Positions 1-6,741 of a stretch of 64,000 bases of DNA are shown in pieces; positions within the stretch are counted from its first letter, which is position 1; every line of letters begins with the position of its first letter. The stretch lies in the NCBI RefSeq assembly GCF_900589395.1, contig NZ_UUIS01000061.1, forward strand, positions 62,001 to 126,000. The letters run 5' to 3'. The notes below the pieces were generated by a model, which worked only from the letters and a program-made list of their open reading frames with translations, ran no database searches and was not told where the DNA came from. This DNA comes from Pseudomonas viridiflava (GTDB lineage: Bacteria; Pseudomonadota; Gammaproteobacteria; Pseudomonadales; Pseudomonadaceae). A program made the position numbers and the translations under genes.

Positions 1-333
1 GGCAGCGGCCATCTTGAAGATGCACGCAAACTGGCGGTGAACGAAGGGCTGAACCCCAACAAGTGGCTGGACGTGAAGAAAATGCTGCCGCGCCTGTCGC
101 AGAAGAAGTGGTACAGCAAGACCCGCTACGGCTATGCCCGTGGCGGGGAACCGGTGCATTTCGTCGCCAACATCCGCCGCTATTACGACATCCTGACCTG
201 GGTGACCCAACCCCAGCTGGAAGGCAGCCAGGTTGCCGAAGGCAAGTTGCATGTGCCCGGCGTCGACAAGACCGCGCCGGCCGGGGCCCAGCCGCCGGCG
301 CCTGCCACGCCTGCCACACCTGCCACGCCTTGA
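1..333 (+). CDS. mltF: Membrane-bound lytic murein transglycosylase F, C-terminal part (5' end outside window)
   Basis: Only the last 110 residues are present; the reading frame is open from base 1. MltF is an outer-membrane-associated lytic transglycosylase that cleaves glycan strands of peptidoglycan. The visible part begins with a Gly-His-Leu-Glu-Asp-Ala-Arg stretch, followed by Pro-Asn-Lys-Trp and the Tyr-Gly-Tyr-Ala-Arg-Gly-Gly-Glu/Tyr-Tyr-Asp-Ile-Leu segments that I recognise from the end of the transglycosylase (SLT) domain. It ends in a low-complexity Pro/Ala/Thr tail with repeated Pro-Ala-Thr units, which is variable between species. The catalytic glutamate lies upstream of the window. 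The identification rests on this C-terminal pattern and on the neighbouring tadA/guaA context. Confidence 0.85.
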   Translation, partial: GSGHLEDARKLAVNEGLNPNKWLDVKKMLPRLSQKKWYSKTRYGYARGGEPVHFVANIRRYYDILTWVTQPQLEGSQVAEGKLHVPGVDKTAPAGAQPPAPATPATPATP

Positions 334-359
334 TGATCGCGCAGCAAACATGGGCCACG

Positions 360-390
360 GTAGGAGCGCGCTTGCCCGCGACCGAGTGCG
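360..390 (+). repeat. REP element, left copy of an inverted pair
   Basis: The 31 bases starting GTAGGAGCGCGCTTGCCCGC recur as an exact reverse complement at 480-510. The core (GGGCAAGCGCGCTCCTAC on the other strand) is the classic Pseudomonas repetitive extragenic palindrome. The pair lies between the convergent ends of mltF and tadA, a usual place for REP doublets, which act as mRNA 3' ends and as targets of RAYT transposases. Confidence 0.9.
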
Positions 391-479
391 CAGCGCTCGC
401 AAAATTTGCCAGACGCCACAAATGCTGAGCTGTGGACGCCTCTAAAAACTATGAAACGCTGAAAATTTACGACTGCTAA

Positions 480-510
480 CGCACTCGGTCGCGGGCAAGC
501 GCGCTCCTAC
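480..510 (-). repeat. REP element, right copy of the inverted pair
   Basis: This is the exact 31-bp reverse complement of 360-390. With the 89-bp spacer the two form a head-to-head doublet that could fold into a long cruciform or RNA stem and terminate both converging transcripts. Confidence 0.9.
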
Positions 511-523
511 AGAGGTAATGTTC

Positions 524-1012
524 TCAGGTTTTTTGCAGTGCCCGGCGCTTGCGGAAGAACTCGCTGAGCACGCTACCGCATTCCTCGCCCAGTACCCCGC
601 CTTCAAACAGCACCCGATGATTGAGAAAGCCCTGGGTGAAGAACTGCCCCTGGCTCTGTACCACGCCGGCCTTGGGCTCCAACGCGCCATACACCACCCG
701 GCCGATGCGTGAATGCACGATCAGGCCCGCGCACATGCTGCACGGCTCCAGAGTCACGTACAGGGTGCTGCCCGGCAGTCGGTAATTGCTCAAGGCCCGC
801 GCCGCATCGCGAATCGCTACCATTTCGGCGTGGGCACTGGGGTCATGGCCGCTGATCGGGCAGTTATAACCACGCCCCACCACCTGTCCGTCCACGACCA
901 CGATGGCGCCCACCGGCACCTCACCCAGCGCCGCCCCTTGCGCGGCCAGGGCCAGCGCCTCGCGCATGAAATCCTGGTCGCGGCTGCGGTCGATAATCAC
1001 GGGCTGGCGCAT
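524..1012 (-). CDS. tadA: tRNA-specific adenosine deaminase (wobble A34 to inosine)
   Basis: This 162-aa protein deaminates adenosine 34 of tRNA-Arg(ACG) to inosine, an essential wobble modification. The zinc-dependent cytidine-deaminase fold is clear: His61-Ala-Glu63 (zinc ligand and proton shuttle) and Pro90-Cys91-x2-Cys94 (the other two ligands). The length is normal for the family. I chose the ATG at 1012, whose first base overlaps the TAA of the multicopper oxidase gene (TAATG), because the 19 codons further upstream lie inside that gene and do not resemble TadA. Coupled translation with the oxidase gene is likely. Confidence 0.95.
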   Translation of the reverse strand: MRQPVIIDRSRDQDFMREALALAAQGAALGEVPVGAIVVVDGQVVGRGYNCPISGHDPSAHAEMVAIRDAARALSNYRLPGSTLYVTLEPCSMCAGLIVHSRIGRVVYGALEPKAGVVQSQGQFFTQGFLNHRVLFEGGVLGEECGSVLSEFFRKRRALQKT

Positions 1013-2385
1013 TACGACACCTCGATGGCGGCCATCAGGCCGGTTTCCATGTGATCGATCACATGGCAATGGAACATCCAGACGCCGGGGTTATCGGCCA
1101 CCAGTGCCACCCAGGCACGCTCGTTGCGACCCAGCAAGAAGGTATCGGTGAAGTACGGAATGATCTTGCGCCGATCGGACTTGAGCACCTTGAAGCTCAT
1201 GCCATGCAAGTGGATCGGATGCTGGTACTGGGCCATGTTCTTGAGTTCGAAGATGTAGCTCTTGCCCAGTTTCAGCCGGGCAATCGGCCGCTCGGCACAG
1301 GTCTTGTCGGTGATGTCCCAGGCCTGGCCATTGATCTGCCACAGGCTCGGCGGCTTGCCGTCGGCCGTGCCCTCGGACACCGAGCCGACCCACTCGAAGT
1401 TGAAGTTGATCGTCTCGGCCTGTTCGAGGTCCGGCTCGGGCAACGGATTGGCTGGCAGCGCCGGCGGCCAGTCGCCTCCATTCCCTGTGCTGGCCACCGA
1501 GCGCAAGGTGCCCAGGCGCACCGGGCCGTTGCGCAATGACAATTCTTCACCGGCCGCTGGCGCCCTGACCGCCAGGCACAGGCGCATGCCCGGCCCCAGC
1601 CAGTAATCCTTGCCCAACGGCCGGGGCTCGACCGGATTGCCATCAATGGCATAGATCCGCGCTTCGGCGTCCGGCAAGTTGATGCGATAGGTCACGGTGT
1701 TGTCCAGATTGAGCAGCCGCACCCGGGTAATCTCGCCGGCCGGCAGCTCGATCACACTGCGGTGCTCGCCATTGATCGTCGACAAGCGCCCGGCCGTGCC
1801 CTCGCGCGCCGCTTCGCGGATCACGCTGAACTCGGTAAAGGCCCCGACCTCATCGACATGCCAGTTCTTCAGGCTGAGCGTACGCTCATGGGCAAAGCCG
1901 GTGGGTTCACGCTCTTCGACGATCAACGGCCCCACCAGCCCGCGCCCCAGCTCTTCGCTGCTGCTGACGTGCGGGTGGTACCAGAAGCTGCCGGCATCCA
2001 GCACGCGGAACTTGTAGTCGAAATACTCGCCCGGCTTGACCGGCAACTGCGAAACGTAGGGCACGCCATCCATCTCCAGCGGCACCCGGATGCCATGCCA
2101 GTGAATGGTGGTCTCGACCGGCAGATGGTTGATGAAACGCAAGCGCAGCCACTCGCCCTGGCGCACCCGCAGCTCGGTGCCTGGCGCAGTGCCACCAAAG
2201 GCCCAGGCCGGGGTCTTGTGGCCGGGCACCAGTTCCACATCCAGCGGCGCGGCGATCAGTTCGAAATCATGCCCCTCCCCCGGCCCGCGCTGGCCCAACC
2301 AGTAGCGCGCCGCGCCACCCGCGCCCAGGCCGACCACGGCGAGACCGGCGATGCCGGTGAGAATCTGGCGACGGGTAAAGGACAT
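1012..2385 (-). CDS. Periplasmic multicopper oxidase
   Basis: This 457-aa protein has three cupredoxin-type domains. It should couple one-electron oxidation of a substrate or of Cu(I)/Fe(II) to reduction of oxygen to water. Copper-site motifs are visible: His95-Trp-His97-Gly, His137-Pro-His139, a His-Pro-Ile-His-Leu-His-Gly cluster near residue 385, and His439-Cys440-His441 with His445 and an axial Met451. The N-terminus carries a twin-arginine-like motif (Thr-Arg-Arg-Gln-Ile-Leu) before a hydrophobic stretch, suggesting Tat export of the folded copper protein. The start ATG at 2385 is chosen because the signal then begins normally; an upstream in-frame extension of 22 residues is not signal-like. 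The gene lies directly upstream of tadA. The substrate cannot be told from sequence. Confidence 0.9.
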   Translation of the reverse strand: MSFTRRQILTGIAGLAVVGLGAGGAARYWLGQRGPGEGHDFELIAAPLDVELVPGHKTPAWAFGGTAPGTELRVRQGEWLRLRFINHLPVETTIHWHGIRVPLEMDGVPYVSQLPVKPGEYFDYKFRVLDAGSFWYHPHVSSSEELGRGLVGPLIVEEREPTGFAHERTLSLKNWHVDEVGAFTEFSVIREAAREGTAGRLSTINGEHRSVIELPAGEITRVRLLNLDNTVTYRINLPDAEARIYAIDGNPVEPRPLGKDYWLGPGMRLCLAVRAPAAGEELSLRNGPVRLGTLRSVASTGNGGDWPPALPANPLPEPDLEQAETINFNFEWVGSVSEGTADGKPPSLWQINGQAWDITDKTCAERPIARLKLGKSYIFELKNMAQYQHPIHLHGMSFKVLKSDRRKIIPYFTDTFLLGRNERAWVALVADNPGVWMFHCHVIDHMETGLMAAIEVS

Positions 2386-2413
2386 GAGCGCGAACACCTT
2401 GAGCACGACGAGT

Positions 2414-2431
2414 GCATCCGTGGACGGATGC
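2414..2431. repeat. Short inverted repeat upstream of the multicopper oxidase gene
   Basis: GCATCCG is followed by a 4-base loop and CGGATGC. It lies between the HTH gene and the oxidase gene, both minus strand. It could be a weak transcript end for the former or a leader hairpin for the latter. There is no T-run. Confidence 0.4.
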
Positions 2432-2520
2432 GAGGGGGCATTACGATACACCCCCGAATGCGAATGCGTAAGATCGGCATTTCGACGCAGGTACAGTGCG
2501 CACCAATCTTGGGCAAAGCT

Positions 2521-3021
2521 CTACGACTGAGACAGCCGCTTTTGCTCCTTGACGATATTGGCATGCATGGCCGCTTGTGCGATTTCCAGCATGCTCGCTG
2601 TCACGGTCTGCCCGCCACGCCCCTTCACCCAGGTCAATACATCGACCAGATGCCATAGTGAAGAACTGCCCTCATGGACTGGCACCGGAAAGCTTGAGGG
2701 GTGACCCAGCATAAGCTTGCGCATGTTCTGGCGCGACATGCCCACAATGTCAGCTACATCGCTCAAGCCCACGAGATCCGGCGCAACCTCGATCAATCTG
2801 GCGCCAGGCACGGCTGCCTGGACATCGGCCAGCGCGCTGTACAGAGCGGCATCTGCACTTTTGGCGTCCCGATTGAACTCCAGCGCCAGCCGTCCCGGCT
2901 GACCGATACCGACCAGCGCATCGTCGCAGCCCGCCTCTGCAAGGCGCTCGACCAACGCTGCCATATCTTCATGACCTTCGCTCGATTGATATTTGAGTGT
3001 GAATAGATATTCCATGCTCAT
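2521..3021 (-). CDS. Small DNA-binding protein with excisionase/AlpA-like HTH
   Basis: This 166-aa protein is of unknown role. Residues about 1-80 form an alpha/beta-looking N-terminal domain. Residues about 85-140 look like a winged helix-turn-helix of the excisionase/AlpA kind: Leu-Ser-Asp-Val-Ala-Asp-Ile-Val-Gly-Met-Ser-Arg-Gln-Asn-Met-Arg-Lys, then a short wing containing Phe-Pro-Val-Pro and a Trp-His-Leu-Val-Asp-Val-Leu-Thr-Trp helix. The family cannot be named more precisely. A perfect palindrome overlaps its predicted promoter, which suggests autoregulation. ATG 3021 is used; a second ATG lies two codons downstream. Confidence 0.75.
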   Translation of the reverse strand: MSMEYLFTLKYQSSEGHEDMAALVERLAEAGCDDALVGIGQPGRLALEFNRDAKSADAALYSALADVQAAVPGARLIEVAPDLVGLSDVADIVGMSRQNMRKLMLGHPSSFPVPVHEGSSSLWHLVDVLTWVKGRGGQTVTASMLEIAQAAMHANIVKEQKRLSQS

Positions 3022-3110
3022 GTCACCACACGCCAGCCCTTAGCTTCTGCAACCTCAAGGCGTCTTCGATTCCCTCCCCTGGATGCGTAGGACGCCTCAT
3101 GAATAGCCTC

Positions 3111-3147
3111 AGTATTCAGACAAAAAAAAGGTTGTCAATTGACAACC
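3111..3147 (-). promoter_or_regulatory. Predicted promoter overlapped by an 18-bp palindromic operator
   Basis: The bases at 3130-3147, GGTTGTCAATTGACAACC, are a perfect palindrome. On the minus strand it contains TTGACA (3138-3133), which is followed after 16 bases by AATACT (3116-3111), a plausible sigma-70 promoter for the HTH gene starting at 3021. A repressor on the palindrome would block the -35 element. Confidence 0.6.
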
Positions 3148-3211
3148 AAAAAGACAGGCATCACTGGCTCAAGCAAACGCGCCAGATCAAGAAATCAGCG
3201 TAGTAGAAAGC

Positions 3212-3236
3212 AAAAAGCCACGTGAACGTGGCTTTT
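3212..3236. terminator. Rho-independent terminator after the chemoreceptor gene
   Basis: AAAAAGCCACG, a 3-base loop and CGTGGCTTTTT form a strong stem with T tracts on both strands. It lies about 75 bp beyond the stop codon of the minus-strand chemoreceptor gene (3311). Confidence 0.85.
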
Positions 3237-3310
3237 TGAGGAAATGTGTCATCCATCAGGATGTTTGTCATTGAAACGGCGGCATCCAACACTGGATCCG
3301 CCCGGAATCC

Positions 3311-5335
3311 TTACAACCTGAACCGCGCCACCACCGTGCGCAGTTCGCTCGCCAGCAGCGACAGCTCCCCGGCCGTCACGGCGTTGTCTTCGATACCTTC
3401 CATGAGCACGACGCTGCCGTTGCGAATCCCGGTCACGTTGCGGTTGATGTCTTCCGAGACGGCATGTTGCTGCACCGCCGCACTGGCGATCTGGGTGTTC
3501 ATGCCCACGATCTGCTCCACGCCATCATTGATCGCATCCAGGCTGGTCGAGGCCTCGTCGGCGGAGATGATGCAGGCCTGTGCGCGCTGTTGGCCGGTCT
3601 TCATCTGCTCGACGGCGGCGGTGGTGGCCAGTTGCAATTCCTGGATGATGCGGCGAATTTCCTCGGTCGAGTTCTGAGTGCGCGAGGCCAGGGTGCGTAC
3701 TTCGTCGGCCACCACCGCAAAACCACGGCCCTGCTCGCCCGCGCGGGCGGCTTCAATGGCGGCGTTCAAGGCCAGCAGGTTGGTCTGATCGGCAATGTTG
3801 CGGATTACCTCAACCACCCCGCCGATCTGCTGGCTGTGCTGGGCAAGCGCCGAAACCTTTTGTGCGCTGCGCTCCACCTCCTCGGCCAGGGCCTCGACGG
3901 TGGCACGGGTCTCCTGCATTTTCGCCAGGCCTGCACTGGAGGACTTGCCGGCGTGCTCGGCGGCGTGGGCAGCACCTTCGGTGTTTTGTGCGACGTCGGC
4001 CACACTGGTGGTCATTTCGTTGATGGCCGTGGCGACCTGCTCGGTTTCACTCTGCTGCGCGCTCATCGAGTGCTTGGCACGCTCGATCGACAGCCCCATG
4101 CGCGTGGCTGCCTCGGACACCGACTGCGAACTGCGCTCGACCTGCACCAGCGAGGCGCCGAAGGCCTGTGCCATCTGGTTGACGGCCTGGCCCACATCGG
4201 CCATCTCATCCTTGCCGCGCACCTCGATGCGTGCCGTCAGGTCGCCCTGCGCGATCTGTCGGGTGGCCATCAGCACCTCATTAATGGTGCGGCGCATGGC
4301 ACTGTAGATGCCGCTGAAGGCGTACACCAGCAGCAGACCGAGAACCCCGATCATGCCCAGGATCAACAGCCGCTCGGCGGTCATCGCCTCGGCACGGTCC
4401 TTCAACCGGTCCAGCAGTGCGTCTTGCAGCGTGTCTTGCGCCTTGTACAGATCGGCCACCACCGCATTGCCGGTGGCCGGCAGGTTCTGCACGCCCGTGA
4501 TGGTTTCGCGGGTCGAATTGACCACCGCTTCGAGGTCGTTACGGAAGCTGTCCAGGCCCACGAGCGCACTGCTGACCGGCGCCTGAATGCGGTCGGCCAG
4601 GGCCGGTTCCTTACGGCGCAACAGCGCCAGGCTCTGCTGCAGTTCCTTACGAATCAGCAATTCGTTCTTGAGCATCAACCGGATCGCGCCGCGGGTCGCC
4701 GGGCTCAAGGTTTGCCCGTCACGCAGACCACTGGCCAGGCCGCGCAATTGCCCGACGATATTGATCTGCCGTGGCAGCCGCAAGGTGCTCTGATCGATCA
4801 TGAACAGCGAGGCAAAATCTTCATCCAGCACCATGCCCGAGGTGGCCGACACGAAATAGACGAAGTTCAGGGTCTCGATAAGCTGATCGTTCCAGTCATC
4901 GAACATTTTGCCCGGCTCAACACCGGTCTTTGCCTGTGCAACCAGCGCCTGCACACCGGCGTGCAGGCGCTGCACGCGGTCACTGGTTTCCAGCTGGGTA
5001 TTGAACTGCCGGTCAAGGGTTTCAAGTCGGGAGAACGCGTCTTCCAGCTTCGCCTGATTGGCCGATACATCAGCCTGCGCCGTCGCATCACCGCTGAGCA
5101 AACGGTTGGTCAGCGCGCGTTGCAGCATCGAAAAACGCAAGACGGGTGTCACTTCCTGCAGGTAGCGCTGGCCGAGTTGCTCCGAGGCAATCACCTCCAG
5201 GCTGTGATTGATCTGCTGGACAACACGCGTGCCGAGCATGACCAGCGGGATCAAAACAATGATCGCCAGCACGCCGAACTTGGTCGAGAAGCGCAGTCGG
5301 TTAGCCAGGGTGACGGCAGGAGCAAGGATATTCAT
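3311..5335 (-). CDS. Methyl-accepting chemotaxis protein with a large all-helical sensor
   Basis: This 674-aa transmembrane chemoreceptor would signal through CheW/CheA. The first membrane segment is at about residues 18-38. A periplasmic region of about 290 residues follows; it looks entirely helical (rich in Leu, Gln, Arg, Ala) and is larger than a simple four-helix bundle, so a bimodular helical sensor is possible. A second membrane segment, a HAMP domain and a long cytoplasmic coiled coil follow. The conserved hairpin tip carries Asn-Leu-Leu-Ala-Leu-Asn-Ala-Ala-Ile-Glu-Ala-Ala-Arg-Ala-Gly-Glu. The ATG at 5335 is preferred because the 35 upstream in-frame residues are not part of a membrane anchor. 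No CheR-tethering pentapeptide ends the protein. The ligand is unknown. Confidence 0.93.
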   Translation of the reverse strand: MNILAPAVTLANRLRFSTKFGVLAIIVLIPLVMLGTRVVQQINHSLEVIASEQLGQRYLQEVTPVLRFSMLQRALTNRLLSGDATAQADVSANQAKLEDAFSRLETLDRQFNTQLETSDRVQRLHAGVQALVAQAKTGVEPGKMFDDWNDQLIETLNFVYFVSATSGMVLDEDFASLFMIDQSTLRLPRQINIVGQLRGLASGLRDGQTLSPATRGAIRLMLKNELLIRKELQQSLALLRRKEPALADRIQAPVSSALVGLDSFRNDLEAVVNSTRETITGVQNLPATGNAVVADLYKAQDTLQDALLDRLKDRAEAMTAERLLILGMIGVLGLLLVYAFSGIYSAMRRTINEVLMATRQIAQGDLTARIEVRGKDEMADVGQAVNQMAQAFGASLVQVERSSQSVSEAATRMGLSIERAKHSMSAQQSETEQVATAINEMTTSVADVAQNTEGAAHAAEHAGKSSSAGLAKMQETRATVEALAEEVERSAQKVSALAQHSQQIGGVVEVIRNIADQTNLLALNAAIEAARAGEQGRGFAVVADEVRTLASRTQNSTEEIRRIIQELQLATTAAVEQMKTGQQRAQACIISADEASTSLDAINDGVEQIVGMNTQIASAAVQQHAVSEDINRNVTGIRNGSVVLMEGIEDNAVTAGELSLLASELRTVVARFRL

Positions 5336-5439
5336 GGAGTTCTCACAGCCCGAAGCGGGACGGTATGGGTAAGGATTGCTGGGGGAGAACGGTCCTTTTC
5401 TCGTAGCGCCTGGCTCTGTCTGGCTCAGTGGGATCATCA

Positions 5440-5461
5440 CGTTTGATTATGTAATTAAACG
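5440..5461. promoter_or_regulatory. AT-rich inverted repeat upstream of the chemoreceptor gene
   Basis: CGTTTGATTA, a 2-base centre and TAATTAAACG form a 10-bp inverted repeat with one mismatch, about 105 bp upstream of the chemoreceptor start. An operator or UP-like element is possible. I could not place a convincing -35/-10 or FliA promoter. Confidence 0.35.
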
Positions 5462-5547
5462 TTTCAGTCAGCGCGTGAAGGTTGAGAGTGAAGACTTCGG
5501 CAAAAGTTGTACATATTTTTATTTTTGTACAGCTTTGGAACGCCTGA

Positions 5548-5580
5548 TGCGCAATGATGTCACCGAGACATCATTGCGCA
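5548..5580. repeat. Perfect 14-bp inverted repeat (hairpin)
   Basis: TGCGCAATGATGTC (5548-5561), a 5-base loop and the exact reverse complement at 5567-5580. It lies 40 bp downstream of the helical-repeat gene stop and is followed on the plus strand by AAAAAGAGG. On the minus strand the T-run precedes rather than follows the stem, so it is not a standard terminator for that gene. It could still act as an mRNA 3' end or as a protein-binding site. Confidence 0.6.
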
Positions 5581-5619
5581 AAAAGAGGGGATGCACGCCA
5601 TGGGGCGGGCGGCTCGCTG

Positions 5620-6705
5620 TCAATTATTCTTGAGCGGGCTGGCGGCCTCGATCTGACTTGCCAGGGATGCCAGCAACGCCTGTGCCCCACAATCGCGTCG
5701 CAACTGGCCGGCATGCGTGTGTGCCAGCGCCAGATGCTGGCGAGCCTGGGCCAGGTCCTGGCGTTGCAATGCCAATGGAATACTGATCGCGGCCACCTGG
5801 ATAACCCGCCGGTGCGTGCCATATTGGTCGTGCTGCCCGATGAGTTGCTCAAGCCGGTCGGCCAGCATCTGGTCATTGCGCTGCGGGGCACGCTGCACTA
5901 ACTCTTCGACCGCCAGCAGCCAGAACATGCGGTAGCGCGGAATCAACTCATCCTCGGCCAGCAACAAGGCCCAAGCCTCCTCGTCGCGCTGCAACCGGGC
6001 CAGTACCTGCGCCTTGAACATCAGGCGCGACTGGCGCTGGGTCGGCCATTCATGCCCCTCCAGGCCTGCCTCCCACTCCATGAGCACCGACCAGGCCTGC
6101 TCGGGCCGATTCAACCGCAGCAGGACGGCCATGTGGATCTCGTGCAGAGCCCCGTAGATCGATTTGCCGGCCGCCAGGATCCGGCCTTGTTGTTGCTCAA
6201 GGAACGCCAGGGCCGCCTCGGGACGCCCGTCGTCGAGCAGGGCATCGGCCTTTTCATAACTGATGCATGAAAAACAGGCCCGTTGCGGCTCAACGCGCTG
6301 CAAGGCCTCGTCACAGACGGCGATCCGCTCCTGGACCCATCCGGCACCATCGACATTGGCATAACAGCCCACCAGGTCCTGGGTCACGCAGACCGATTGC
6401 GGGCATTGCTGGGCATCTTCGCGGTTGGCCCGCTCGAACAGCGCCACCACCTGTGGCAGCGCCGCATCCCCTTCCAGCAGGCTGCCGATGCGATTGCGCA
6501 TCTCCCAATGGCCGATGAACACCTCCAGCCACGGATTGCCAATGGCCTTGGCGTGCGCCTTGAGCTCTGGAACCAACGCCTGAGCCTGGGTGACCTCTAC
6601 GCTGTAGGTGTGGCGAAGCATGCGATCCAGCACATCGACCGCCTGCCCGTGGCCCGCCGCTCGCAACTCGGTCTTGAGTGTATAGACCCAATTCCAGATA
6701 TCCAT
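5620..6705 (-). CDS. Helical-repeat (TPR-like) protein in a unit with an Hsp90-family ATPase
   Basis: This 361-aa soluble protein has no signal peptide. The whole chain is predicted helical, with repeated pairs of amphipathic helices and TPR-like spacing of Ala, Leu, Trp and Gly (for example Gly-Arg-Pro-Glu-Ala-Ala-Leu-Ala-Phe-Leu-Glu). Several Cys and Trp residues are scattered. It starts 36 bp after the stop of the Hsp90-like gene on the same strand, so co-transcription is very likely. A TPR protein beside an Hsp90 suggests a client adaptor or co-chaperone by analogy with eukaryotes; that is inference. ATG 6705 is preferred over GTG 6714 because GGAG sits one base before the GTG but ten bases before the ATG. 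Confidence 0.75.
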   Translation of the reverse strand: MDIWNWVYTLKTELRAAGHGQAVDVLDRMLRHTYSVEVTQAQALVPELKAHAKAIGNPWLEVFIGHWEMRNRIGSLLEGDAALPQVVALFERANREDAQQCPQSVCVTQDLVGCYANVDGAGWVQERIAVCDEALQRVEPQRACFSCISYEKADALLDDGRPEAALAFLEQQQGRILAAGKSIYGALHEIHMAVLLRLNRPEQAWSVLMEWEAGLEGHEWPTQRQSRLMFKAQVLARLQRDEEAWALLLAEDELIPRYRMFWLLAVEELVQRAPQRNDQMLADRLEQLIGQHDQYGTHRRVIQVAAISIPLALQRQDLAQARQHLALAHTHAGQLRRDCGAQALLASLASQIEAASPLKNN

Positions 6706-6741
6706 GTACGTCACGCTCCATTCGATTGTTCAGATGACTGA

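Noticed and set aside
3464..5446. Long plus-strand open frame opposite the first chemoreceptor
   Set aside because: GC-rich antisense shadow of a well-supported gene; its composition is His/Gln/Gly-rich with no ribosome site.
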